Origin: Streptococcus cristatus
GTDB lineage: Bacteria > Bacillota > Bacilli > Lactobacillales > Streptococcaceae
Length of the DNA stretch: 64,000 nt
NCBI RefSeq assembly: GCF_008369405.1
Contig: NZ_VSJJ01000006.1
Location: 1-64,000 of the forward strand
Direction of reading: 5' to 3'
Positions 56,047 to 64,000 of the stretch are shown here, one piece after another; within the stretch, counting starts at the first letter, position 1, and every line of letters starts with the position of its first letter. The notes below the pieces were generated by a model. The model was given only the letters and a program-made list of their open reading frames with translations, was not told where the DNA came from and did no database searches. The translations under genes were made by a program, and so were the position numbers.

Positions 56047-56787
56047 ATGTTTTATACCTATTTGCGAGGATTGGTGATTTTTATCCTCTGGGCTTTAAAC
56101 GGCAATGCCCATTACCATAATAAAGAGAAGATTCCTTCCCAAGATGAAAATTATATCTTGGTGGCCCCTCACCGGACATGGTGGGATCCAGTTTACATGG
56201 CTTTTGCGACCAAGCCCAAGCAGTTTGTCTTTATGGCTAAGAAAGAACTGTTTGAAAATCGGGTGTTCGGCTGGTGGATTCGCATGTGCGGCGCCTTTCC
56301 CATCGACCGGGAAAATCCTGGGCCGTCAGCGATCAAGTACCCTGTCAATATGCTGAAAAAGAGCAATCGCTCCCTGATTATGTTCCCAAGCGGTAGCCGC
56401 CATTCTACGGATGTTAAGGGAGGAGTGGCAGTGATTGCTAAGATGGCTAAGGTTCGGATCATGCCAGTTGTCTATGCTGGTCCCATGAGTCTTAAAGGCT
56501 TGGCAGCTGGGGAGCGCGTGGATATGAATTTCGGTAATCCGATTGATATTTCTGATATCAAAAAGATGAATGATGAAGGAGTTGAGGAAGTGGCTCGTCG
56601 GATTCAGGCAGAGTTTGACCGCTTGGATGCAGAAGTGGCGCCTTATCAGACAGGTAAAAAACCAAATATCTTCTGGCGGATTTTACGAGCAATTGCCTTT
56701 ATTCCAGCAGCATTGATTGGTATTCTAACTTTCATTTTTAGTTTCCTTGCAAGCTTTGTCTGGAATCCAGATAAGCATAGAAAATAA
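56047..56787 (+). CDS. plsC: 1-acyl-sn-glycerol-3-phosphate acyltransferase
   Basis: A 246-residue PlsC-family enzyme. The catalytic HX4D is H42-RTWW-D47 (LVAPHRTWWDPVY); FPSGSRHS provides the glycerophosphate-binding FPEGTRS-like block, and a C-terminal helix (about 215-237) adds a second membrane anchor. It acylates lysophosphatidic acid to phosphatidic acid. In pneumococcus plsC is also near comEA-comEC, as here. Confidence 0.94.
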   Translation: MFYTYLRGLVIFILWALNGNAHYHNKEKIPSQDENYILVAPHRTWWDPVYMAFATKPKQFVFMAKKELFENRVFGWWIRMCGAFPIDRENPGPSAIKYPVNMLKKSNRSLIMFPSGSRHSTDVKGGVAVIAKMAKVRIMPVVYAGPMSLKGLAAGERVDMNFGNPIDISDIKKMNDEGVEEVARRIQAEFDRLDAEVAPYQTGKKPNIFWRILRAIAFIPAALIGILTFIFSFLASFVWNPDKHRK

Positions 56788-56791
56788 GATA

Positions 56792-56836
56792 CGAATCAGC
56801 TTCCTGAGCAATCTTGCTTGGGAGCTGATTTTTTTA
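56792..56836 (+). terminator. Terminator after plsC
   Basis: AATCAGCTTCC (56794-56804) pairs with GGGAGCTGATT (56820-56830), then T7. Confidence 0.85.
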
Positions 56837-56880
56837 TGCGAGTGAGCTATAATGTTGGTATGTTTTATAAGGAGGATGCT

Positions 56881-57288
56881 ATGTCTCTTGCATTTTTATC
56901 TTTTGTAACTTTGTCACTTTTTATGCTGCACGAGTTTGATGAAATTATCCTGATTCGGCCTTGGATTTCTCAGAATCAAGATCATCAAGGCTATCAAAAG
57001 GAGATGTTCATTGCTAGGAGAGGAAGTTATCTTTCTGCTGAAAGCATTGCTCTGATGATTGCAGAGGAATTTCTACTGGCTTTTATCCTTTTGTTGCTTG
57101 CGATTCTATTTCGCATTCCTGAGCTAGCTTTGGCTATTGGTTTCTGTCATACTCTTCATCTGCTGGGCCATATCATGCAAGTGTTTCGCTTTCGTCGCTG
57201 GGTACCGGGCGGTTTCACAGCTTTGACGACTTTTCCTATGCTTATCTTAGTCTTGGTCCTTTATCTAAGTCAGCATTCAGTTTCCTGA
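56881..57288 (+). CDS. HXXEE-like membrane protein
   Basis: A 135-residue membrane protein from ATG 56881 (AAGGAGG 6 bases upstream; the longer frame from 56818 begins inside a terminator). MLHEFDEIILIRPW near the start and histidine-rich FCHTLHLLGHIMQV within a helix resemble the HXXEE family, of unknown function. Four hydrophobic segments are seen. It is placed between plsC and comEA. Confidence 0.7.
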   Translation: MSLAFLSFVTLSLFMLHEFDEIILIRPWISQNQDHQGYQKEMFIARRGSYLSAESIALMIAEEFLLAFILLLLAILFRIPELALAIGFCHTLHLLGHIMQVFRFRRWVPGGFTALTTFPMLILVLVLYLSQHSVS

Positions 57289-57482
57289 CCACTGCTTCTG
57301 ATTCTAAGCGTGTTAGTGGTGGCTTTTCTTTTGGCAAATCTGGCTTTTTTACATAGCAGAGCTCAAAAGATAGAAGCTTGGATATACAGGATAAGCAAAG
57401 CAGGCTGATATTGCAGCTTCTATTTTTGTCAATGGCCTTTCTATCTATACGACTTCTTGCAAAATAAAGATTTTAAAATATG

Positions 57483-57518
57483 ACAAGCTGAAAATTTTCA
57501 CGGCTTGTTTTATTTTTT
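57483..57518 (+). terminator. Terminator upstream of comEA
   Basis: ACAAGC pairs with GCTTGT; the interior TGAAAATTTTCA is itself a palindrome. A T-rich run follows. In 57289-57482 I see no gene. Confidence 0.65.
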
Positions 57519-57526
57519 GAATTTTT

Positions 57527-57534
57527 TACGAATA
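57527..57534 (+). promoter_or_regulatory. ComX cin-box of the comEA-comEC operon
   Basis: TACGAATA preceded by T6, an exact cin-box, 20 bases before the comEA ATG. The short distance leaves a leader of only about 13 bases that holds AAAGGAG. Confidence 0.9.
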
Positions 57535-57554
57535 AAAAGATAAAGGAGAAAAAT

Positions 57555-58250
57555 ATGCTTGAAGAAATAGTTGAAAAATTAAAGGAATACAAGATTTTTG
57601 TTGGACTTTCCTTGCTGGGAATCATCTTGGCTGGCTTTTTCTTGCTGAAGGGGAATGCTCAGCCACAGAATCAGGTCAGCGCACTGGCTCAGGAAGTAGT
57701 CACATCAGCTTCATCTGAAAGCAATACAGAAAAAAGAATTGCGAATCAGGAAAAAATCGACTCAGAAAAGGATATGGATTCAGAGGAATCTGAGGAAGAA
57801 GTCACCGTTGATGTTAAAGGAGCTGTCAAAAATCCAGGAGTTTATCAGTTGCGGGCAGGAGCGCGTGTGCATGATGCTCTACAAAAAGCAGGTGGTCTAC
57901 TGCCAGATGCCGAGTCAAAATCCATAAACCAAGCTCAAAAATTAACAGATGAGGCGGTTGTTTATGTAGCTAGAGTAGGTGAGGAAGGAGCAGATGTGAC
58001 GCAAGCTAGTCAGACGCCCGCTGGAAATGGAGAAACGGCAAAAGGGAAGTCTGGCTTGGTCAATCTCAATACGGCGACCGAAGCTGAACTTCAGACAGTT
58101 TCAGGCATCGGTCAAAAGAAAGCGCAAGACATCATCGCTTATCGGGAAGCCAATGGCAAGTTTAAGTCAGTAGATGAGCTGAAAAATGTTTCAGGAATTG
58201 GTGCAAAAACCTTAGAAAAGTTAAAAGACTATGTCACAGTGGATAAATAA
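57555..58250 (+). CDS. comEA: Competence DNA receptor ComEA
   Basis: A 231-residue protein: one membrane helix (about 14-32), an acidic linker, an SLBB domain (VDVKGAVKNPGVYQLRAGA, about 92-140) and C-terminal helix-hairpin-helix repeats (LVNLNTATEAELQTVSGIGQ, KNVSGIGAKTLEKL) that bind DNA. ComEA holds incoming double-stranded DNA at the cell surface. Its gene has an exact cin-box and overlaps comEC by 20 bp. Confidence 0.96.
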   Translation: MLEEIVEKLKEYKIFVGLSLLGIILAGFFLLKGNAQPQNQVSALAQEVVTSASSESNTEKRIANQEKIDSEKDMDSEESEEEVTVDVKGAVKNPGVYQLRAGARVHDALQKAGGLLPDAESKSINQAQKLTDEAVVYVARVGEEGADVTQASQTPAGNGETAKGKSGLVNLNTATEAELQTVSGIGQKKAQDIIAYREANGKFKSVDELKNVSGIGAKTLEKLKDYVTVDK

Positions 58251-60471
58251 ATTTCCTATTAAACCAATCTATTTTTGTCTTTTGCTGGTGCTGACCTACT
58301 TTGCTGTTTACACAGGCAGTCTGCCAGCTTATCTGGGTTTGGCAGCTCTCCTTGTTCGGCTATTTTGCCTTTATTCGACGAAGAATAGTCTGCTTGTTTT
58401 GATGCTTTTGAATCTTTTTGCTGGATTTTTCCTATTTCGGAGAGAAATGGCTAATCAAGCCTTTCAAGATGAACCGGAAACCATTTCTGCCATTGTGATG
58501 AAGCCAGATACAATCAAAGTCAATGGCGACTCGCTTTCTTTTCGCGGCTATTCCAATGGTCGAACTTATCAGGCCTTTTATAAAATCCAGTCAGAAAAGG
58601 AAAAACAAGCTTTTCAAAAGCTGAGCGATCAGCTGGTTTTGAAGATTGATGGAGAGCTTAGTTTAGCAGAAAACCAGCGTAATTTTTCAGGATTTGACTA
58701 TCGGGCTTATCTGAAAACGCAAGGGATTTACAGGATTTTGAAAATCAATCAAATCAAGTCCAGTCAGCATTTTAGCAGTCTTAATCCTTGGGATTGGCTG
58801 TCGATCTGGCGCAGAAAGGCCTTGGTTTATATCAAGGAAAATTTTCCTAGCCCCATGAGCCACTATATGACTGGACTCTTGTTTGGTGATTTGGACACAG
58901 ATTTTGCTGAGATGAATGAGCTTTATTCCAGTCTGGGAATTATCCATCTCTTTGCCCTATCTGGGATGCAGGTTGGCTATTTCATGGATGGTTTTCGCAG
59001 GATTCTCCTGAAATCTGGTTTGAAAAGAGAAACCGTCGATTGGATACAACTACCCTTTTCCTTTATCTATGCGGGTTTGACGGGCTTTTCAGTATCAGTC
59101 GTGAGGAGTTTAGTACAAAAGCTGCTCTCGCAGTTTGGTGTGACTAAGCTGGACAACTTTGCTTTGACAATCATGCTCTTAGCCATTTTCATGCCAAATT
59201 TTCTCTTGACGACGGGTGGCGTTCTTTCCTGTGCCTATGCTTTTGTCATTTCGGTCATGGATTTTGAGCATTTACCTCCCGTGCGAAAGGTACTGGCAGA
59301 AAGTCTGACCATTTCACTGGGGATTTTGCCGATTCTGATTTTCTATTTTTCTGAATTTCAACCTTGGTCTATTCTGCTGACTTTTCTATTTTCAGTTGTT
59401 TTTGATCTTTTTATGCTTCCAGCCCTGACCTTTATTTTTGCCCTATCACCTCTTTTGAAAATCACTCAGGTCAATGTCTTATTTGAACTGTTGGAAGGGC
59501 TAATTCGTTGGACGGCGTCTATTTCCTCACGGCCAGTGATTTTCGGTCAGCCATCTATCTGGATGATGCTAGTCCTGCTTATCACTCTTTGCTTGCTCTA
59601 TGATTTTCGCAGACAGAAAAAAGTTGTGACCTTACTTAGCTTGGTTCTTGCTCTGCTCTTTTTCCTCACTAAGCATCCTTTGCAAAATGAAATCACCGTC
59701 ATTGATATTGGGCAGGGGGATAGCATTTTCTTGCGCGATTGGCGGGGGAAATCTGTTCTGATTGATGTGGGGGGGCGAGTGGAGATTGGCAAGAAAGAAG
59801 CATGGCAGAAGCGGGTTTCTTCGACAAATGCAGAAAAGACTTTGATTCCTTATCTGAAAAGTCGGGGAGTAAGCCGCTTGGATGTGCTAGTTTTGACCCA
59901 CACCGACACGGACCATATGGGCGATATGTTGGAGGTGGCCAAGCATTTCTCTATAAAGGAAATTTACGTATCTAAAGGAAGCTTAACTCAGCCGGATTTT
60001 GTGGAGAAATTGGAGCGAATGCAGACGAGAGTCCATGCGGTAGAAGTAGGAGATAGCCTTCCAATTTTTGATGGAGCTTTGCAAGTTCTCTATCCTGAGG
60101 AGACAGGCAACGGCAGTAATGATGACTCTGTCGTCTTGTACGGGCAATTTTTTGGAACCAGCTTTTTGTTTACGGGAGACTTAGAGGAAAATGGCGAAGC
60201 TACATTGATGCGGCGTTTTCCGCAACTCAAGGTGGATGTTTTAAAAGCAGGACACCACGGTTCTAAAGGATCCTCTAGCCCAGAATTTTTACATCAGCTT
60301 CAGCCCCAAATTGCCCTCATCTCTGCGGGTAAGAATAACCGCTACAAGCATCCTCATCAGGAAACTCTGGACAGATTTAAGAACATTCAGACACAGATTT
60401 TCCGAACAGATGAGCAGGGAGCCATTCGCTTTAGTGGCTGGGATTCTTGGCAGATTGAGACTGTAAAGTAA
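58231..60471 (+). CDS. comEC: Competence DNA channel ComEC
   Basis: A 746-residue protein: N-terminal OB-like soluble region between membrane helices (about 75-175), a multi-helix Competence domain (GLLFGDLDTDFAEMN; LFALSGMQVGYFMDGFR) and a C-terminal metallo-beta-lactamase-like domain with HTDTDHMGD near residue 560 and KAGHHGSKGSSS near 675. ComEC forms the channel for single strands and may degrade the other strand. Translated with ComEA through a 20-bp overlap. Confidence 0.96.
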   Translation: MSQWINKFPIKPIYFCLLLVLTYFAVYTGSLPAYLGLAALLVRLFCLYSTKNSLLVLMLLNLFAGFFLFRREMANQAFQDEPETISAIVMKPDTIKVNGDSLSFRGYSNGRTYQAFYKIQSEKEKQAFQKLSDQLVLKIDGELSLAENQRNFSGFDYRAYLKTQGIYRILKINQIKSSQHFSSLNPWDWLSIWRRKALVYIKENFPSPMSHYMTGLLFGDLDTDFAEMNELYSSLGIIHLFALSGMQVGYFMDGFRRILLKSGLKRETVDWIQLPFSFIYAGLTGFSVSVVRSLVQKLLSQFGVTKLDNFALTIMLLAIFMPNFLLTTGGVLSCAYAFVISVMDFEHLPPVRKVLAESLTISLGILPILIFYFSEFQPWSILLTFLFSVVFDLFMLPALTFIFALSPLLKITQVNVLFELLEGLIRWTASISSRPVIFGQPSIWMMLVLLITLCLLYDFRRQKKVVTLLSLVLALLFFLTKHPLQNEITVIDIGQGDSIFLRDWRGKSVLIDVGGRVEIGKKEAWQKRVSSTNAEKTLIPYLKSRGVSRLDVLVLTHTDTDHMGDMLEVAKHFSIKEIYVSKGSLTQPDFVEKLERMQTRVHAVEVGDSLPIFDGALQVLYPEETGNGSNDDSVVLYGQFFGTSFLFTGDLEENGEATLMRRFPQLKVDVLKAGHHGSKGSSSPEFLHQLQPQIALISAGKNNRYKHPHQETLDRFKNIQTQIFRTDEQGAIRFSGWDSWQIETVK

Positions 60472-60515
60472 GGCTCTGTTTCCTTGCTCTGATAGCGAGA
60501 TAGGGTTAGCTTACC

Positions 60516-60544
60516 TTGATTTCGAGCTAAAATTATGATACAAT
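60516..60544 (+). promoter_or_regulatory. Promoter of the DUF805 gene
   Basis: TTGATT (60516-60521), 17-base spacer, TACAAT (60539-60544) with TG extension. Confidence 0.75.
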
Positions 60545-60577
60545 GACCCTGTTAATAAAAATTTAAAGGAGATTTCT

Positions 60578-61504
60578 ATGTTTTCTGCTTATAAAAAATT
60601 TTGGACTCGTTATGCAGACTTTAGTGGTCGTTCAAGCCGTTCTGATTTCTGGTGGGTTGTCCTATGTAATTTTTTGATTACCCTACCATTTTCGTTGATT
60701 GCCCTTTTTGGTTTTCTCATTCCGCTTTTTAGTGAAGTTTATTATGCAGGGCTATACGATTATGAACCAGATTTTTCTGGAGCTATGGCTGGCGCTGGTT
60801 TTGCTGCGTTCATAATGTTCTTGCTTGCTATCTATGGATTTGCAACTATCGTTCCTAATCTTGCTATCACTGTTCGTCGTCTTCGTGATGCTGGTTTCCA
60901 TTGGGCATTTATTTTTCTCACTGTAGGACCATCAATAGCTTCCTTCATTCCAGTGTTGAATATCCTAGCTGCTTTAGTCAGCTTGCCATGTGGTATTGCC
61001 TTGATAGTCCTCCTTTGCCAAGCTAGCAAACCAGCTCAGTCAGTTAATGGGGCTCCTTATGGTCAACAAGGATTCCAAGGTCAGCAGTTTGGCCAAGCAC
61101 AACAACCAGCTCAGAATCAACAAATTAGTCAGCCTGTTAACCAAGGTCAGCAATTTGGTCAAGCACAACAACCAGTTCAAAACCAATCATTTGCTCAGCC
61201 TGTTAACCAAGGACAACCATTTGGCCAAGCACAACAACCAGTTCAAAACCAACCATTCGGTCAGCCTACTAGCCAAAGTCAACCAGTTGCTCAGCAAGAA
61301 GCACCAGCTCAGACCCCAGAGTTTGGTCAGCCTCAACAACCTTTTGGGCAAAATTCAGTGAACCAGCCAACTCAACCGTTTGTTGCTAGCCAAGCCCAAA
61401 GCCAAGAGCCAACTCAATCAGCATTCTCAACTTCAGTTTCACAATCTGCTGAACCAGTTTCTTCAGTAGAAACTCAGCAGTCTCAGACTGAAACAGTAGA
61501 ATAA
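60578..61504 (+). CDS. DUF805 membrane protein with glutamine-rich repeat tail
   Basis: A 308-residue protein. The N-terminal DUF805 domain (about 1-150: FWTRYADFSGRSSRSDFWW, four helices, AITVRRLRDAGFHW) is followed by a Gln/Pro/Asn-rich tail. The tail contains three 22-residue repeats (QGQQFGQAQQPAQN.. at 167-188, 189-210, 211-232) and a Ser/Gln/Thr-rich end. After the TAA at 61502 the same frame continues for 26 codons of like composition (TLATASDEVKASEQITNS...) to a second TAA at 61583, so the stop may be a recent truncation. Function unknown; the tail should be soluble. Confidence 0.88.
   Translation: MFSAYKKFWTRYADFSGRSSRSDFWWVVLCNFLITLPFSLIALFGFLIPLFSEVYYAGLYDYEPDFSGAMAGAGFAAFIMFLLAIYGFATIVPNLAITVRRLRDAGFHWAFIFLTVGPSIASFIPVLNILAALVSLPCGIALIVLLCQASKPAQSVNGAPYGQQGFQGQQFGQAQQPAQNQQISQPVNQGQQFGQAQQPVQNQSFAQPVNQGQPFGQAQQPVQNQPFGQPTSQSQPVAQQEAPAQTPEFGQPQQPFGQNSVNQPTQPFVASQAQSQEPTQSAFSTSVSQSAEPVSSVETQQSQTETVE
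61076..61273 (+). repeat. Three 66-bp repeats coding for 22-residue Q-rich units
   Basis: Tandem imperfect copies beginning with AAGGTCAGCA(G/A)TTTGG, all in frame within the DUF805 gene. They differ mostly at third positions and at four to six codons per copy. Confidence 0.85.
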
Positions 61505-61591
61505 ACTCTTGCAACTGCTTCTGATGAAGTAAAGGCTTCTGAACAAATCACTAACTCAGAGTCAAACTCTCAAGAAAATCTATAATGTATC

Positions 61592-61627
61592 AACCCTAGA
61601 TAGTTTACACCTATCTAGGGTTTCTTT
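61592..61627 (+). terminator. Terminator after the DUF805 gene
   Basis: AACCCTAGATAG (61592-61603) pairs perfectly with CTATCTAGGGTT (61611-61622), then TCTTT. Confidence 0.85.
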
Positions 61628-61644
61628 GTCATGTTTAAAATTTT

Positions 61645-61672
61645 TGTAACCAAAATAACTTTATATTCGTTA
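61645..61672 (+). promoter_or_regulatory. Candidate ECF-type promoter of the sigma/anti-sigma operon
   Basis: TGTAACC (-35-like, with the AAC core of ECF promoters) and CGTTA (61668-61672, -10-like CGT) are 17 bases apart. An overlapping vegetative -10 TATACT (61671-61676) has no -35 at the right distance. This fits self-recognition by the ECF factor encoded 150 bases downstream. Otherwise 61628-61819 shows nothing clear. Confidence 0.45.
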
Positions 61673-61819
61673 TACTAGTAGAAAGGGGGATGAATAGAAA
61701 AGTATTAAATAGAGAAAAGTAGTTTCAAATGAGAAGTAGCAGCTGCGAGCTTTGGATTAGAAAGGCTATTTTGTTATTCTTTTTAAAGAAGTGCAAATAA
61801 AGAGAGATTTGAGGAGAAG

Positions 61820-62335
61820 TTGTGGGGAGGTGAGATTATCAAACTGGATGAATACGAAAACATCTTGATTGGCTTTGCCCGAGAGATTGTTTTCTACCTG
61901 CAAAAGTCAGGAGCTTCTAAGGCCGAGGCAGAGGATGTGGTGCAGGATGTTTTTGTCAAAATGTTAGAGACTGATCTGGTCATCCCGGCAGAGAAGATGC
62001 GAGCATGGATGTATCGGGTTTCCATCCGCCGCTACATCGATCGCTATAGGCGCGATCGGCATTATCTAGAAATTTTGCAAAAGGAATTTTTTAAACAAGA
62101 TGTGATTCAACCATTTGAAAACGACTATTATGAGCTGTTAAGGACGACGATAGAAGAGCTTCCGACTAAGGAAGCAATGCTTTTAGATCTTTATTATTTT
62201 CAAAATTTTACAGTAAAGGAAATCGCTCAAATTATGTCGTATTCTGTAAGTAAAGTGAAAGTACAACTCATGCGTAGCCGAATCAAGCTCCGCCATAAAT
62301 TGGAAAAGAAAGGATATAAAAATGGAAACATTTGA
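61820..62335 (+). CDS. ECF sigma factor
   Basis: A 171-residue sigma-70 family factor of ECF size: region 2 (FAREIVFYLQKSG, AEDVVQDVFVKML, AWMYRVSIRRYIDRYRR) and region 4 (LPTKEAMLLDLYYFQNFTVK, IAQIMSYSVSKVKVQLMRSR). Start taken at TTG 61820, 4 bases after AGGAG; other starts just downstream (ATT 61835 after GGGGAGG) are possible. It overlaps the next gene, its probable anti-sigma, by 14 bp. Streptococci have few ECF factors, and ComX is different in type. Confidence 0.88.
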   Translation: MWGGEIIKLDEYENILIGFAREIVFYLQKSGASKAEAEDVVQDVFVKMLETDLVIPAEKMRAWMYRVSIRRYIDRYRRDRHYLEILQKEFFKQDVIQPFENDYYELLRTTIEELPTKEAMLLDLYYFQNFTVKEIAQIMSYSVSKVKVQLMRSRIKLRHKLEKKGYKNGNI

Positions 62336-63320
62336 AATTTTAGCGAAGAAAAGTAAACGGAAACGACTTTGGAAGACAGTCGCCATCAGTAGCCTTGTCT
62401 CCTTAGCTCTATTGCTTTTACTAGGAAAGGGATTGATAGAATTAGCCTCGAGTAATGGTCGAAATTTGCAGAAAGAGTACGAAGTTATGTCGGAAATCGC
62501 CTACCCTAATGTTGACTATGACAGTCTTTACTACACTCAAAATTCTTTGTTTTCAGGAACCTTACATTCTGATCGTTTCAAAGATTTAGATGGAGTGAAG
62601 GTGGCTTATCCTTCCTATGAGGGAAACTATTCTCTCATAGGTGCTTTTAAAGATACGACTACGGAAGGGACTTATCTGTCTCTCTCAGGGACCTATACGC
62701 GAACCCTGCGTCAAAAATATCCGGTCTTCTATAATATCAATGCCAAGGGGACAAAGGATAGTAATTCTATGCCTAAGGAGTTGGCTTCTGTCAAAGAAAT
62801 GCCAAATCAATTGGTGGAAGTAGCTTTGACTTTTGATAAAGCTTATACCTATAAGGAAATACAGAAGATGATACCGAACAACCTCAAGATTAACTGGTAC
62901 TGGATTGGCAGCCAGTCAGAAGATGGTGAAAAAGGTATTGAACTGTTTTCCGATCCCCAGTTCACCTATGGAGCTAACGCTAGTCTTCTCTTTACTTATG
63001 ACTTAGATTTTAGGAAGAAGGCAAAAGAGGCTAAGAAAGAGCAGCAGACTTTCTTGGATTATCTAAGAAAGGCAGATAAAAATCTTTTCCCAAGTCTTAG
63101 TGGGTACAACATGTATAATGATGTTGATGCCTATCTAAAGAAATTTGGTCAGCTAGATATTCGTGAAGCAGAAAATCGGGATCAATTAACTTTTTCCGGT
63201 GTCATCTTGACAGGAAAAGCTGAAAATTTCGCTCAATTAGAAGAGAAAGAATGGATTTATGCTTCCAGTATTGGTGCTTCCGTTCCTAATCAGCCTTACT
63301 ACAAGCTAGATAAGGAATAA
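62322..63320 (+). CDS. Membrane anti-sigma factor (Sigma_reg N/C domains)
   Basis: A 332-residue protein: short cytoplasmic N-terminus (METFEILAKKSKRKRLWK), one membrane helix (about 19-37) and a large outside domain ending in a segment of the sigma-factor-regulator C-terminal type (LTFSGVILTGKAENFAQLEE...YASSIGASVPNQPYYKL). Overlap with the ECF gene and topology indicate a partner that holds the sigma factor until an envelope signal arrives. No terminator before tuf is evident. Confidence 0.85.
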   Translation: METFEILAKKSKRKRLWKTVAISSLVSLALLLLLGKGLIELASSNGRNLQKEYEVMSEIAYPNVDYDSLYYTQNSLFSGTLHSDRFKDLDGVKVAYPSYEGNYSLIGAFKDTTTEGTYLSLSGTYTRTLRQKYPVFYNINAKGTKDSNSMPKELASVKEMPNQLVEVALTFDKAYTYKEIQKMIPNNLKINWYWIGSQSEDGEKGIELFSDPQFTYGANASLLFTYDLDFRKKAKEAKKEQQTFLDYLRKADKNLFPSLSGYNMYNDVDAYLKKFGQLDIREAENRDQLTFSGVILTGKAENFAQLEEKEWIYASSIGASVPNQPYYKLDKE

Positions 63321-63343
63321 TTGACAAAAAATGTGTAAAAGGC

Positions 63344-63371
63344 TTGCATTTTCAGTGAAATTTGATAAAAT
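63344..63371 (+). promoter_or_regulatory. tuf promoter
   Basis: TTGCAT (63344-63349), 16-base spacer, TAAAAT (63366-63371), 71 bases before tuf. Confidence 0.6.
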
Positions 63372-63442
63372 AGTAAGGAAAGTTAGACTGTATTGCCTAC
63401 TGTCTATCTATAAAATATATTTTATTGGAGGCTTTTACTCAA

Positions 63443-64000
<558 letters not shown>

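Noticed and set aside
61076..61273. Three regularly spaced 66-bp repeats that could suggest a CRISPR or satellite
   Set aside because: Copies are contiguous, imperfect and all in frame in a Q-rich protein tail; no spacers.

Overview
The window looks like a Streptococcus chromosome of the mitis/sanguinis type. Evidence: FtsW-Ppc, PfkA-Pyk, CcpA, a streptococcal late-competence operon (comEA-comEC), two ComX-type cin-boxes (TACGAATA), strong A+T-rich consensus promoters and a gene order (era, mutM, coaE, pmrA, rpmG, secG, rnr, smpB, tehB; and ydbC, bioY, gor, MacAB-type ABC) that matches what I remember of the pneumococcal map. Gene order and the galactose PTS/tagatose operon fit S. sanguinis or S. 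gordonii, but the species is not proven from sequence alone.

Layout. 1-2.5 kb: tRNA-Thr, a hairpin-rich intergenic element, then ybeY-dgkA-era. 2.5-6.3 kb: an A+T-rich restriction-modification insertion between era and mutM, made of a nuclease-methyltransferase fusion and a specificity subunit with three target-recognition repeats and a (TA)9 tract between repeats 2 and 3. 6.3-12.2 kb: mutM-coaE-pmrA-rpmG-secG-rnr-smpB. 12.4-14.5 kb: two unrecognised, apparently paralogous membrane-anchored proteins. 14.6-19.1 kb: tehB, a surface C69 dipeptidase with a cre-overlapped promoter, and a U32 family protein. 19.2-25.7 kb: a small unknown protein, a competence-type ssDNA-binding PC4 homologue, bioY, a 36-residue membrane peptide, glutathione reductase and a MacAB-like exporter. 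25.8-30.4 kb (mostly minus strand): lysS, a histidine phosphatase, ybaK, a DUF368/PopT protein and a GH25 muramidase. 30.6-42.1 kb: ftsW, ppc, ccpA, dnaE, pfkA, pyk. 42.3-44.6 kb: a membrane-protein pseudogene and the DEAD-box helicase gene with a structured leader.

44.9-52.4 kb is a complete galactose uptake and tagatose-6-phosphate unit: lacR, PTS EIIA-EIIB-EIIC, an aldose-epimerase-like gene, then lacABCD under its own promoter. Lactose-specific lacF/lacE/lacG are absent from this locus. The first promoter has perfect -35 and -10 hexamers with a cre in the spacer. 52.5-60.5 kb: GIY-YIG protein, tRNA methyltransferase, P-type ATPase, plsC, an HXXEE-like membrane protein, comEA-comEC. 60.6-64 kb: a DUF805 protein with a Q-rich repeat tail and a probable premature stop, an ECF sigma/anti-sigma pair with a candidate self-recognised promoter, and the 5' part of tuf.

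The most unusual locus is the restriction-modification system. Gain or loss of one TA unit in the (TA)9 tract would put a stop immediately after the second recognition repeat, switching between a 569-residue three-repeat subunit and a two-repeat subunit of about 396-398 residues. This is a prediction from sequence and has not been tested here.
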